Assembly: GCF_001640805.2 (NCBI RefSeq)
Contig: NC_066848.1
Coordinates: 5,454,575-5,518,574 of the forward strand
DNA from: Lates calcarifer
Lineage: Eukaryota; Chordata; Actinopteri; Centropomidae
Direction of reading: 5' to 3'
Length of the DNA: 64,000 bases
Shown here: one piece after another, positions 13,001 through 26,975 of the stretch
How positions within the stretch are numbered: the first letter of the stretch is position 1
Layout: each line of letters opens with the position of its first letter
The notes under the pieces: generated by a model
The model's database searches: none
What the model saw: the letters and a program-made list of their open reading frames with translations, nothing else
What the model was told of the DNA's origin: nothing
Position numbers and translations under genes: made by a program

Positions 13001-14226
13001 TTTCAATTATAGATGGTGTGTATTTGCTGAAATATCAAGGAAAATAATTAGCTGCTAATTATAACATTTGAAAGTACCAAGGGTATTTCCCCATCAATTA
13101 TAATGCTCTGAATATCAGCTGAGAACATTTTGTATTTTGGTTTAGATAGCTTGTACTAATGCATCTGTTTCTATATTTTCTTTTTATTTAACCAGGAGGG
13201 ATAAATGAACAGAGAATAAACTTGGCTTTTATAAGTATAATTAGCTTTTATAACTTAGAAAAAATCAGAACAAATACAGGGCACAGGGAATAATATCTGT
13301 ACAAAGTCAGAGAAATCTGCTACAAGGTTGTTCGTACTGTTCTTGGCATAGTCCTCATGTTTCTTTTATTTCCATTATCTCAAAATAATCCTGGATAAAT
13401 CATATCAAGGGTATACTCAAGGCTCCACTTTAAGCCAATACTATAGCTGAAAATGTTATTTATATCTTGTCTGTAATTGGCACCAGCCCTTGAAGCTAAA
13501 GCCCCACATACTCCTAAAAGCAGAGGACCCAGTATTCTGTATCTGTTCCTGCTCGGACCATGTGCCATTATTTCTCATACTGGCAATGATTTTCTCAGAT
13601 AGTGGCCTGCTAGTGTCCAGATCTGACCAGAGTTGTAGTCTGCACAGACTAATTGGGAGGAGTTTGTTTTCCTAAGCTTCACTCTTGCAGCAACACATCA
13701 TTAGTGCGCCAGTGAGGGAGGGAGGGAGGCGATAGGGCAGCAGATAGAAAGGGCTCACGGATAGACACAGGATGAAGAATGCCTCCCTATTCTTACACTG
13801 AGCCCCACTCACCTAGAGGCTGTGATACACAAAACTGCAGTCCATAATAATGAAATGGTGGCTAGTACTTTTTATGATCCGAGCACACACTCTCTATTTA
13901 CCCATGGCAGCTATCACACTGCAGCAGCAGCTCTTATCAGAACGCCTGATGACATCCAAGTATCTAACTTAGCACCCTGGAACTAGGTCGATGTTGATGA
14001 ATAATTTAGTCCCAGATGCTCAATAGATTCCAACTGAATAATGAAGGCATGTGGGCCTCTAAGACTGTGAGTTCAGCTCAGTGTATTGCCTGGCCTTCGC
14101 CCACACCCTTCCTACTGCTGGTCTGCCAAGCTGTCAACATCATGGAGCAGACTTCAGCAAGGCTGGAAGACAGTGGAATGGAACTGTCTCTATCACAGCT
14201 CACAGCGATGCAACACACACTGATGG

Positions 14227-14229
<3 letters not shown>

Positions 14230-14271
<42 letters not shown>
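14230..14271. repeat. (TA)21 microsatellite
   Basis: A perfect run of TA. It produces two spurious Ile-Tyr repeat reading frames. Confidence 0.95.
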
Positions 14272-14274
<3 letters not shown>

Positions 14275-17200
14275 ATGCTTATTAACAATATGCTTTTTAA
14301 CAATTAAAGAAAAGCCATATTGCAAGGCTTCATAGTGACACGACAGATTGCCACTGAGACTGAAGAGAAGAGTGATGAACGATAAGGAACAAGCAGCTGG
14401 GTAAAAATGGAGATGTCCTCTACAGTATCCTCACTGAAGAAGATTTAATTCAGATTCAGCATTTCTCAACAAATGGATCAACAAAGCTTCAAAACAGGCA
14501 CTGCCAAAAAACATCAGTCAATAAACAAACCAAAAATATATGCAAAAGAGCAATAAACAAGACCAGGTGCTTCATTATTTTTCCCAGGAAAAGAATTGTT
14601 GAGATGTTACTGAAATGCTGTCAACGGTAAAATGAGTGTTTGACTGAGCACAGATGGTTGCCTCACTGTGTGTTCACACACAAAATGTACTCCCGTTGTA
14701 ACCGCAAAGTTTTGCTATTCAAAAAATATATGTTAATTAATAGCAGATTAGAAACATGAGTCATCTGGACATGACACAGTTTGACAGTTTGACCTGTTAT
14801 AAAGTTAATATGCTGAGCCTTTATTATAAAATGGATAAGCTAAGTACAACAACAAATCAGTACAAAAAAATATTTAGTTTTGAAAAATAATAGTAATTCA
14901 AAAAAACTTTCGCAATTTCTGCTTTTAATAGATCATTTTAAAGTGATGAAACTACACCACACCTTCATAATTTTATGAACAACACTGCTCTCTCACCAAC
15001 AATCCTGACTCTTCTGACACCAACAGCTTCAATTTAAAGAGCATCAAAACACAAGGTCACATAACAATTTTTACTGTTCAGAGCTGTGAGTGATTACCTG
15101 AGGCACTATATTATGCATTATACTATCTTGAATATGAAGAGGCCACTGAGTGCGTTCAGCAAGTCTGATGATTCTTCACAGCACCAGAAAATTCATGCAA
15201 AAAGCTCAAAGGCAATTAACTCTGAATAACTGGCATTCACTCCTCTCTGTTTTGACTGCTTATGTATGCCACAACGTAAAACTGGCCATGGTGGTGGACA
15301 GCTGTTTTCACTTGCTAAGTTATGAGACACTGTCCCTTTTGGGAGAAAGGCTTTGCTTTATTTAAAACAAAGCAGCTGTTGCTGCAACTGGACCTCAGGC
15401 TGAGTGTCATTAAAAAAAGAATGGTCAGAGGCTCTCTATCTCCTCCCCTGGTACCCACATGTTCCTGTCTTGCCATACATCTTCCTTGAGGCTTTAGTCA
15501 CTGCACCCCAGACAGTCTAACAAGGTGCTGGGAGGCAGCTTCACACACCTGGTACACCCACAGCATGTAGTGCGGAAACATACAAGCGCAGTTTCACACA
15601 GAAACACACACATGCCCAGGCTGACTGATAATGACATTTGAATTATAGCTTCAACCATTAATTTAAGTCAAAATTAGGACTGAAATGCATTCAGCAGGAG
15701 CAGAGATTATAGAAAATACCTTGTGTTTAATTATTTCTGTCACACATCAACAGTCTGGTGGATTTAATCTGTACAAAATCAGTTGTTTGTTAATGTGTAT
15801 GTCTGCAAAAGAGCATTGGATTTCATTATTACTGAGGTGTGTAAAGGCTGTTGGAGTGTGTTGATAAATTTCTCATTGTGGAAGTAAAGTCAAGAGACCG
15901 AATATAGTAAAAACAGCAGATTTAGAGTGTAGAAAAACAAGTCCTAGGAATGAGTGAGCAGTGACAGGCCACTTGCTGGCCTGGTGCACAGGTGCAGAAA
16001 AGCGTCTGTCGTGTAAAATGAAAGGCTGCATTTAAGAGAGTGATACAAAGGGACAGGTAGGGGCTAATGTAGGAGTGTAAAGGTGTACTGTACGAGCAAA
16101 TATCAGGTAATTACAGAGCTGCTTCAAAATGCCCTCGTTAAACATGCTCCCTCTCTGGGACCTGAGAACACTGCTATGTGAGGAGGACTCCTTTTAATGT
16201 GGCTGCTTCAAGGCACTGCTGCGCTGCTTTGTAGATGTTCCCCAAGCCCCCCTCAGGACCTCGTTCAACTTATTTTCCAGGAACAGTCATCCGCGTGGCA
16301 TTAATGCAAATTCAACACTTAGCGCTGTGCATGATACAGCTCGGGCACCAAGGTAACCAGGAAAGTTGTCTGGCTGCGCGGGAGGAAACACTAAGTCTAT
16401 TTCCCATTCAGTCTTGTGTCATGCTGTCACCATGTCAATCACTGACTCAGAGTGAACCATGTGTGACTGGTGCCCAATTTGTCCTCTCATACAGCTCAAG
16501 ACTCAAGACATTCTGTACACCGTGTGAAAATCTGTTGATGTTTTGATTTCTAATTAAACACAGTGCTTATTATTTATTGCTGCAGACGTATAAATAATGT
16601 GCACACAATATGGACGAGTGCCTGTAGTCACCTCACAGTGCAGAGAGAGTGCACATTGAGCGGCTGCCATGTAGCATACAGCTTCTAACAGATTACACAG
16701 GAGAAGGCTGGATGCCTTCTGTTAGCTACATGCTCTAAATGATAAAATCTTAATATGAAATTCATAAGACACTATCTGCCTCCATCTACCTCCTACGCTC
16801 CCCCCTCTTGTTCTCTCATTTTTCCTCTCTCTTGCCTATGCATAAACACTGCTCCATAGAAGTATATTACATGGTTGACTTCGTCCCTCCCCCTTATCCT
16901 TGCTTTCACACTTCTCAGATAAATGAAATCTGTCGGCATTGAAGCATTTTCCCCTCTGGATACCCTGATATTTTCGTTATCTGAAATCGAATCTGGAGCT
17001 CTGTGCGCGTCTGTAGCTCGCCTTGGTAGTAATCTGGCCTGAGAGGAGAGAACTGCCCAGGAGGAATATCATACACTAAGGATAAGCTGGGGAATGAGGG
17101 AGGAATAACAATTACCAGAGAATGGCTTGTAATCATGGCGCTTTCTATCAAAATGCTAACACACAAACACTTGTCATTTTGGGGAAATAGTTCGGTTCAG

Positions 17201-17361
17201 TGTAAAGTGACTGTGTGCTTCTTCATTTTCATGTTTTTGTTCCCTCAAAATCTAAAAATAGACAAATCTAACCATGTGGCTGTGTGTGTTTTGTGAAAAG
17301 AGAGAGCGGGCAAGGAAGAGATATGCGGCTCGGCCACAAATCACTGTCTTCCTGACTTTAC

Positions 17362-17481
17362 CTGCGTCTTGACATGCAGTCCCAGTCCCCCATCAGGTGA
17401 CAGGAACAAATTTGTCATCCTAATATAGATGCCATCACTGCTGAGATGAATGTACTCGGGGCTAATTCCCATGTGTAACGT
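17362..17481 (-). other. candidate unannotated 120-nt cassette exon inside the neurexin stalk intron
   Basis: On the minus strand this stretch follows a long pyrimidine tract and TTTTTGCAG and ends CAG|GTAAAGTC, both strong splice signals. Between them are 40 open codons beginning Thr-Leu-His-Met, including SPEYIHLSSDGIYIRM and LSPDGGLGLHVKTQ. It lies between the exon that ends in phase 0 (28949) and the exon that starts in phase 0 (8475), and being 120 nt it is phase 0-0, so it could be included without a shift. I do not recognise the peptide; it does not resemble the Ser/Thr-rich stalk and has no known neurexin counterpart that I can recall. Other explanations are a chance open stretch in a conserved non-coding element, or an exon of an unseen nested gene. 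Confidence 0.4.
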
Positions 17482-17947
17482 CTGCAAAAACATGACATGA
17501 GGAAAGAGGAAGAGCAGCTTTGCCCTACAACAGCAGACCAGGTCGCCTGTAGCTCCCACAGAGCGTCATCATAATCAGATTCTTGTCCTCCAGGTCTGGA
17601 TGTGTCATTCACAAAGGGGCTGAGCACGACTGCTGTAAACTAATGAGCAATGCTCTCATTCAGGAGAGAAGAAACAAAAGACATGGTAAAAAATTCAGGG
17701 GTGGAAATTGGGGGAAAAAAATGGAGAGCCTAAATTGGCCACCATTTATGAAGTCTCTCAACTAAAACTGATTTTTCATCACCAGTGTGTCCCTGTGGCA
17801 GAGTTAATGCCAGAGTTCAGGACTGCAATTCGTGACTAGATCTGCTCTTAATTAATAACTTAACTGCTTTTATTTCTTTTTTTGACTTGCCATTCAGCTT
17901 TAAACTTGCCAAAGAAAAGCTTAAACTTTATTTTATCTTATTCAGAT

Positions 17948-18034
17948 TAAAGGAATAGTTTGAAATTTTGAGAAATACGCTGACTAATTTTCTTGCTGAG
18001 AGTTGGATGAGAGGATTGTTAGCACTCTCCTACC
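17948..18034 (+). mobile_element. terminal fragment of the same fold-back repeat
   Basis: TAAAGGAATAGTTTGAAATT followed by GAGAAATACGCTGACTAATTTTCTTGCTGAGAG and a degenerate ACTCTC matches the outer arm of the element at 7561-8055 and is closer to the usual fish consensus. Only about 90 nt remain. It sits 470 nt from the candidate cassette exon and does not overlap it. Confidence 0.65.
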
Positions 18035-20489
18035 ACTTGATGATTGAGTTATATTCCTTTCCCAAGGCTATTTCTGTGTTACTCTCATCCTCGTGTCCAT
18101 TTCTTTAACAGGCTTCATTTGCTGCCTTTATTTCATTTCTATCCCTTCTGGAATTTGTTTTAACTTAAGTCAATCTATCTGGTAATGATGTTATGTTATG
18201 TTCTCCCCTCCATCTGATCAAGATGGCTGCTCCCTGAAAAGAACCAGACATCTCAATATGTGTACAATGTGATCCTAATCTAAAGCACTCAGTAGCTGTA
18301 GACTTAATTATCACACTGGGTCTCAAGTTACAGAAAATTAAATGAACATAGATTTATACTCCTCAAGTCGAGGTCTTCTAGTTGTATAGTTTACTAATGT
18401 TATTTGCAAGCAAATGCAGTGCATTTGTTTTCTAAAAGTGAGGGGATAGATTATGGGTTTTATCTGAGGATAAAGCAAACATATGATTTCTGTTTTGGTG
18501 ACAACTAAAATGTTAAATTTGACTTGCAGTGCTTGTAACATAAATAAAGGAGCTTTTATAAGCATAAGCCAGTATGTGCCTGACACTTTCTACCAGCTTT
18601 TGAGGAACTTATTTTTAAAAATGGAGTGAGAGAGCTCAGCACAGCTCAATGAGCAGTTGGCAGAGAGATCAGGTTGCATGAATGTAACGTATAAACGAGC
18701 TGATCACAGAATCTTGCAGGTGGGAGCGATGCACTGCAGGGCAAATTGTATCTTATGTTCAACAGTTGGCGCAAGACTATTTTCTGTTTCTACAAATCAT
18801 AACAGCAAATGTCCTGAGAGACAACAATATGGTCTATAAAACATGCTGTAAAGCTGTCAGTGTCAGTATCTCCTCCACGCACAAACCAACACTTTATGAA
18901 ACAACGGAGACAACATTCACACTGCGTAGGTTTCATTCTTGTCATCCAAACAGACTTAGTGGGACAATCTGCAGTCCTCTGTAACGCTGCCAGTGGTATG
19001 AAACCTGCAAAAACAAAGATGCTTCTTTGTTGACTGTCTTAATAATGGAAGTCAGCATGAAGATGTTGGCTGCAGCAAATTTAGAAACCTTAAAAGAAGC
19101 AAACAGACAAAAGGAAGGCAAGGCATCCTGCTGCCTCATCTACCTGCTGCAGACAAGCCTGTTTCCGCTGTCAACTATCAGAAAATGCAATCGTTCCACA
19201 AATCATGCGAAAGCATGTCAACTCACACTGGCATGTATGTGTTCACCCCTGCCAAGGTGGACTGGATCAGCGAGTCACATGGACTCTGTGTGTATCAGCT
19301 CAGTGTTGAAGGGCAGTTTCCATAATGGCCCCTGGTGAGGCTGAGATGATGGATATGGTCTGTCGCTGGGAGTGAACGCCGCGGGCCTGGGGCCACCGCA
19401 GGTCTACAGCGTTACCTCCTTTGCCATCTGTCAGCACTGGGTGGGCACAAACCCATGACCGGGCCTGGGGCAGCACACACACCAGGACCACCTACAACAA
19501 CACACACCTCACTTTAGGGACAAGGTGGGGAGGTCAGTAAGACACACAAGTGCTGCACAGGAGAGCTTATCTGTCTACATATCCTGCAATTCAACCGGTT
19601 TCTGCTCTTATCAAATGACTGTTATTGTTAGATATGTCGCTATTGAATTATCAGCTCTGCCTTTTCTGTGTCTTCTGCTTGAGTAGGTGGTGACACCAGC
19701 CGTTTTCATAAGGGAATAAGAGACAATAAATATAATAAAACCAGAAGAATCAATAGTACACCTGTCAGTGAAGTGAGCTGATTGATAACCATCACTCTTT
19801 TATCTTTTCAAGCTTTCAGGGTAGCATGATGGTCAATCCCATACATCTGCATTGCAGGGGAAATCTTATCCCGAGGATGTTTCTTTTCTGTGAATAATTG
19901 AAGGCACCACAACCTCACAGGGCACTGACACTCAGACTAAACACTGCAGCGTGTCTTTGAGTCCACGAGACAGCTGGCTTTAATATCCTGAATTAAATAA
20001 GACTCACCCAACATGACCAAACTCTTGCTGATTAATCCTTCTTCCTGTTAACATGGGACATTGCGAGTTTCCTCAGTAATCTCTCAGTTTGCTGTGCATG
20101 TGTGTTTTTTTTAATTGGTGAACACAAAGAGGTAGAAATTAGGTTAAAAAAAGAGGAGGTCTGGTTTTCATCTCTCAGTAAGATTTGCATCTAGATGAGT
20201 TGAGGAAAACAGTTCCACTTGGTTAGCAGTGTGAGGAGCAATGTTCCCATTAATACCAATAAGAAAAGGAGACTAGAGAGAAAAACTGTACAATCATCTC
20301 TGTAAATCAGTAATTTCCCATTTAGCTCTTCTCACTGCAGGAGTATTAATGTACAAAATTGGCTCTGATTATGTTCTGTGAGAACTCAACAACTTCCTAC
20401 TGTACTTAAAGACTCCCATGTTTCAGCATGTGCTGTACATGTTTGTATTAGTTTTTTGAGGAAGAGCATTAAAATGACTGACTTAACAA

Positions 20490-20515
20490 AAAGAAAGAAA
20501 GAAAGAAAGAAAAGA
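20490..20515. repeat. (GAAA)n microsatellite
   Basis: Six or so GAAA units within a wider A-rich stretch. Confidence 0.85.
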
Positions 20516-22937
20516 AAATAAAGAATAAAAAATGTGTGCTATGTATGTGTGAGGCTAATTGGGAGAGAAGTGCTAACTTTGATGACAGGTCAGTAACACT
20601 TCAGAGAAGAGTCATGTTTCATATTTGGTAACATTCAATTAGAATATCTGCCTAACTTTAAAAGCAAACCAAAACCAAACAAAATATTAAGGACACTGTA
20701 TTTCATCACATACTCTAACGAGGTGAATCTAAATAATTTTCTTTGCTATGTACCAATTGCAAAGAAGGAAACGTAAATAAAGAGAAGTAGAGACGTTTAT
20801 GCAATTGAATCCAAAATGTCAAAGAAGATGAGGAATGAACTGATACTAGGGGGTCCCTAATATTTTGGACCTTTTTAAATCCACAATTTCACTTATTAAT
20901 TTCACCCTCATTCTAATAGGACATAGATCCACTTGTGTATCACCCCTGCATCGGCTGGAAATGAGTTGGGCACACTCTGCATTTCATTTTAACCGTCATG
21001 TGTTTTCACTTGTGGCCAAATTGCTTATCATTTAGCTGCAACATCCTGGTATCTTTCCTCTGCCTCTGTGACTCTCATATAAAAACAAAAAGCAATAAAA
21101 TCAATCTTAAAAATAAATAAACAAATCAACTATCTATCATTAAATTCAGCAGTGGGAGCGCAGTGTGTTTTTGAGTCGTCATCACATGGCTGACAGGGGC
21201 ACAAACATAGATGGGTACAAATCCTAATGCCATGAAATAAACAAAGTAAACCTATGCTTTTTATTCTGCAATAAAATGAGCAGGAACATAAATTTTAGCT
21301 CTTGAGAATACAGAGCTAAAATTGATACAGAATACAGAATACGACAAATATACTATGCTCTCTTGTTAAATACCACAAACATTTTTCTTATTTATTATTT
21401 ATTATTATTTATTCTTTTTCTTTTTTTACTTATTGGGTATATGCCTGTCAATCAAGAAAAAAAAACCTTAGTGTACTATTGATAGCAGTCTGTTGCTTAG
21501 TAACTTAGTACAATAGATATTGAAATGCAGGGAAACTGATGACCATCTTAGAGCTACAGAAACACAAAATGGCTGATCCTGTGAAAGAGCAGAGGTAGGT
21601 TAGGCAACGAAAAGAGTGAAGTCAGCGTTGCAGGTTAGAATTGCAGGCTCACAGACTTTGCTACTACAGGGTGATGAAACAAGATAAAGCCAACAAGATA
21701 ACAAGATAAAACCTAGACTAGATCAGTCTGATAAGGCTCTAATGCTACAGAACTATGAGAAAAAAGTAGCTTTTCATAGCTGTTTCTTATACATTTATAT
21801 GAGTTTAAATTCCCTACCAACAGGTAGGAACTACAACATGAAGCTGAAGGATTGGTCCTTTGATGATGGTCTTAGATACCTGGCTATGAGAGAGACTTGC
21901 TCACAGTCAAATCTAAAGATCAGAGGGGCAGTGTCAAAATGTAAAAGCAGATATCTCACATTTAGGTAAAATTCATAAATGAAGAATGAAAATACTTTAG
22001 CTCTCGTCCAAGAATCATGTCATGTAGCACAATTAAAGAACTTGCACTGTATGTGTGCAGTTGCCTTAGGAGTGCTTAATACCCAAGATAAGTCTCAGGT
22101 CTGAATATTGATGCATGCAGGATTAGTATTAAATCTAGGCTGTGCAGACTTATTGCAGCCTTAGCTTGTAAAACAATAATCCCCACCAGTATCAAGACAA
22201 TCACAACAATGCCTTAAGGTAGTACCAGATACAATAAGGAGACATAGTGCATGGATGATTATAAAAGGAGAGAAGCTGTGCACTGAGCAGTTACTGGGCA
22301 ATAAGTTCCAGAAGCTTTTTCACTACAAGATTACTGTGACACTAAGTTTATTATAGTGTGTTTGTAAGAGCCAGTGAAGGAGGCTAGGAGGTACTCAAAC
22401 ACTGCATTGAAGGTGTAGTGGTGCAGCATGTAAAATCTTCGATTATCCATGTGAATTACAAAGAGGCCAGGTTTCTGCCCATCACTACAAGCCACTACAA
22501 GCCAGTTCAGCTGGAGCTGAACCATGTGCTGTGAGTGCAAATGAAATGGCCCACACAATGTGTTTTGAATGTTCCTCACTCCCCCTGAACGGCCATTACA
22601 CCCACCTCACCTAGGGTTAATTCAGAAATAGCAGGGCCAATTGGCTATTTGGTGGCAATGATGCGACATAGTGGCCATTCATTCTCCCTAGAAGCAGGTT
22701 ATAATCTGCATTTTTTGAATTTCCAACAGCAACAAACCATAAAATACAAATTGTACATCGCAAAAACGTTATGAAAGAAACATAGCAAGCATAAAGTGTC
22801 AGATGAGGTCAAATATTACTGTTGTGTTTAAGAAATACCATATTGGCCTGAATGCTGTACAAGACAATGATTGTAATATCATATTTTTGAGACCATTGTC
22901 TTGTATTTGATATTAGAGGTCCCTAGAGCAGAAACCC

Positions 22938-23213
22938 TACTGACAATTTTGATTTTGAGTAAAATATCTTGACAACTATCTAATAGTTTGTTAAACTATC
23001 AAATAGTTTAAATTGTTACAAAATTTTCTTCTTGTTGATGTTCAAGATTCCTTGAGAATAAAGTCTGATACTTCTGTTATTCCCCTGAGTTTTCATCTAG
23101 CACCATTATCAGTTTATCCAGTACCTTAGTTTATAAAGCTAATGACATTCCCATCAGTCTCAGCTATATTTTGTAGGTAGAGCTAATGAGCAAATGTCAA
23201 CATGCTAACATAA
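22938..23213 (+). repeat. interspersed teleost repeat, first segment
   Basis: The stretch includes TATCTTGACAACTATCTAAT, TGAGTTTTCATCTAGCACC, GCTAATGACATTCCCATCAG, TCTCAGCTATATTTTGTAGG and TGTCAACATGCTAACA, in the order of a medium-copy fish repeat that I know from its ACTATTGGATGG and AATGTTAGCATGCTAACA words. It is well diverged. The family is not certain; it appears non-coding. Confidence 0.6.
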
Positions 23214-26200
23214 AAAGAAATAGTTAACGTCCAATTCTTAATCACTTGATACTAAACTGAGTATTAATGAACACAGAACATAAAATGTTGTGTTCTATTT
23301 ACTGTGCCATTCCTAAAAGTGGGTCATCATTCTGTAATACTACTGTATATGACACATAAGACCTTACTTAGTAACATTAGTCTCCTGGAGTATTCTAACA
23401 TTGTGTCTCTCCATGATGCTAAAGGCAATAGCAAGTTTAGAGGATGTTACTGCAGACAGCACTGGTGGTGGATGGCAGCCTCACACTATGACCACTCCTG
23501 AGATTTATACACTGTATGTGTGCTGGCCAGGGTTGATAATACAGAGCAATGCAGGTGAGGATCCATCACTGTCAAGAGCTCTCAATGGCTCTTCTAGATA
23601 GCAGCCTTTCGAGGTTTTTTTTTTTTTTCCAGCTGGGAGGGTAACAGCTACATAGAGCTCTATCTCTTATCCTTGAGTGGCTTTGATTAAACATCATCTG
23701 GTATTAAATGTTATCGTTCTGCAGCTTGACATTTTCCTCCATTTTGTCCACTAGCCCTTCAAAAAGCTTTGACTTCCATGTATTCAGTATTTACTGCAAA
23801 CATTACTATCATATCTCACACATTTGCAGCACTTGTTAAATGTTACCTGATGTGTATGAAAAAGTGCAATGTCAGCAGAGTTTCCACACACTTTTTTCAG
23901 CTATCCCACAAATTAAACTGATGAAAATGTTGTGTTGTGGACCATAGAGACCGATTAATGAGAGCTAGGTCACCAAAATGCTGAACGTGCTTGACCATTG
24001 GCAGCTAGTGTTGCCATTAGACCTGTATGAGTTGGCAGTTTGGGCTCAAAATTGACATCAGCAGATACTGTACCCTATATCTCAAATTTCTCTAAAATTG
24101 GCACAAACTGTTTATTTCTTTAGGTGCAGTGGGGAAAGCACAGATTTTCCTTAACAACAAATAAAAGAAGCTATGATAGGAATAGTCTAAATTATATCAC
24201 AAGACAAGAGAACTGAGAATCACTTCCTGGCGTATGTGTACAGAAGCTGGTGCATTGTTTGGGAATGCATACACAAGTGCATTATGTTTTAATTGGATGC
24301 GACCCAGCACTGCTACAGGGAGCAAACACGTCATTAAGACCTGACAGTCAGGCCCATACAGTATGCTACCTCCTCCACCTAGGGCAGGAAGCACCCAGCC
24401 ACTACAGAGACTATCTGACACATATGGGCTAAGTGTAGAATCTCTTAGTCAGAGAACCTTACGAAATGATCAAAATAAAGGTAAGATCAAGGCTAAGTCT
24501 CACTATTACTCACTATATGGGTTGTAAGTGCTGGAAATGAATCAATGCAATTATCCCTTAAGCAAATGTAAAATTTTAATCACTATTAAAATAACAATTC
24601 TGACTCATCAGCTTTTTTCCCATGGAGCATTTCTCCCCCTATTAGGCCAGTGTGCACTAAGATGATAATATTCTTGTTAATAAAGCATGAGTGGACACCC
24701 AGTGGTTTGAGAAGAATGACATTAATGTAATGTTACCCATAAGCCAAGGACCTCAGTATTCAATAACACTATAACCCCAGTTGAGCATTTAGAGAACTTT
24801 TCAATGGGACACCTGAGAAAGCAGAGTCCCCTCAGACCCTTCAAAATCATTATACTAATGATGATTAGTACTGACTTTACCCTCTGGGAGATAAGTGGGC
24901 CATTGCAAAAAGTCATACCCTAAATCTACAGGGCCAGTGTGACCGGAAGATTTTATTGTGCTGGCATTTTGTCCATGTGTGCACTGCAGGACAGTGGTGT
25001 TTTATTTAAAGCTGGTAACCCTGCTGTAATAAGCAAACTGATTACTATGATTATTGTATCAGGCTCTGTTTGATTTAGTGTTCTCTCACTATTGCAGTCC
25101 TGTGGACATCAGATCCTTTTTATGTCACATTCTGTCTTTTTCTCTTGCTGTAAAAGATTTTTAAAAATGTAATGACTCAATTTGAACTCAGGGATGTACT
25201 GATAAATGTATCCAGTCAAATTTGGTCTGGTATGACTAACTGATGTCTCAGATTGTATAAAATCACATTTGACTGTTAGTTGGAGAGCCATACAAGCTAA
25301 CAGAGAAATATCATTAAAAATTGCTCCTTTGTTCTCCTCCTCCTGACCTATAACCACAGATGAGTCAGGTATCGGTTGAGGTCAACTGTTCTCTGCAGCT
25401 TAGTATTGTATTTTCAAGTGCTCCAATCAAATGTGGATTGAATAAAATGTTTCTTGTATACCCAGCCCACATAACTGGAAATATGTCACATTATGTAAAC
25501 CAAACATGCTCTAACTGTGATACCGAGTAATAATGAAAGCAACAGGCACTTACAGTGACTTTAATTGGAGTTAAATATTTATGTGTGTTGAACAGTTAAG
25601 TGCTTTGGTCATCACCTCTCATTGTTTGACGGAGCTATAAAAGGTCTAAGATCTTTTTTCTTATTATTTTGGACATAACTGTCTTTTTGAGAGGCTGATG
25701 TTAATTTTCCAGAGCATCACTTTCACGGATATTCAATGGTTAGAGCCTACTGCCGCCGCCAATGTTGGCCATTCTATTTCCACAGTGGCCAGCCATACTA
25801 AAAATGTACATGTCCCAGTAATGTGAGGCTCTTAGGATATAAAACCATTCACTGAAGTGTATTCGCCATCAGAGGGGAGATGGAACAGCTGGACAATGAT
25901 TAAAATGCTGACTGTTCAAAGGAAAGGACAGTGAATGCACCATCTCTTTTTACAGAGTCCAGACATGATGTCTTTCTAAGTGTAGTGTCCTGAGACAGGA
26001 ATGTCGTACTGCAGGAGTTCTCCATGGGAAGGTCGTCACGTTGAATCAAACTGAACGCACTGACATCTCCCACTGCACACGTTTTTGCATGCCTCATTCA
26101 TCTCTCCGCCTACATTGCAGAGCGACTCTTTAATCCAGTGACCTTTTTTCTGTATGAATGAATTAGATGACACCTAAAGCAACACAGTTAGCCTTGACAA

Positions 26201-26913
26201 TTCTCCTCTCTCTGAGCCTTTATATGCCACTTTAAAGGTGAATTTGCAACAAAACGTAACCGTGCGACACCTGTCTCTAAATTTATTCTGCCAAAAAAGT
26301 ATCACCATCTGAAGCCTTACTGTATACTTTTAAACAAGCGACATAAATAGAATTTGGATTCCCGAAGGTAAAAACCTTTAGACTGAACTGTACACTGCTT
26401 ACATCAGAAAAACAATAGCTGTACACATGATTGTTACAAGGTAAATGCTTATTGATGAAACCATTCAAGCAGAATCAGATTGGCAAAAAGGCATAATGTC
26501 AGATATCCAAATATCAGATCACAAAATAAGTAATTTAATAAACAGATGTAGATACCCTTCACATGTTGCATATCTATCTATAATACACTGCATTTCTGAA
26601 TTGTCATGGTCATTTATATCACTTTATTTCTCTTCAGATGAAAAGCCTGAAAAAGACAGACATCCATCTTGTCAAGCCTGTTCCTTTCTTCTATCTCTTG
26701 GTTCCTTGGTGGCAATTTATAACACTGCATGGAACTGGGACATAATTATAGTCTATTGTCTGATATTTCGCCTGCATTACACGCTCCTGCAACGGTTCAG
26801 GAACCATGCTGAGCCTGAGAGAAAACCATTCCACTGGATCAATATTTATGATTGTATTATTTGTCAGCATCTGCAGTCACCCTTACACAAACTGTTATGA
26901 TGGTCTCAAGTCA

Positions 26914-26916
<3 letters not shown>

Positions 26917-26972
<56 letters not shown>
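26917..26972. repeat. (AG)28 microsatellite
   Basis: A perfect run of AG for 56 nt, probably polymorphic. It yields a false Arg-Glu repeat frame. Confidence 0.95.

Positions 26973-26975
<3 letters not shown>

Noticed and set aside
13180..13260. TTTATTTAACCAGG word, often part of a fish repeat
   Set aside because: Only a short match with no extended repeat that I could follow.
14016..14285. frames ending in Tyr-Ile repeats
   Set aside because: Translation of the (TA)n run.
26445..26900. 151-codon plus-strand open frame
   Set aside because: AT-rich, no recognisable domain, ends near a (AG)n repeat, and no splice or promoter context supports it. Chance open frame in intron.
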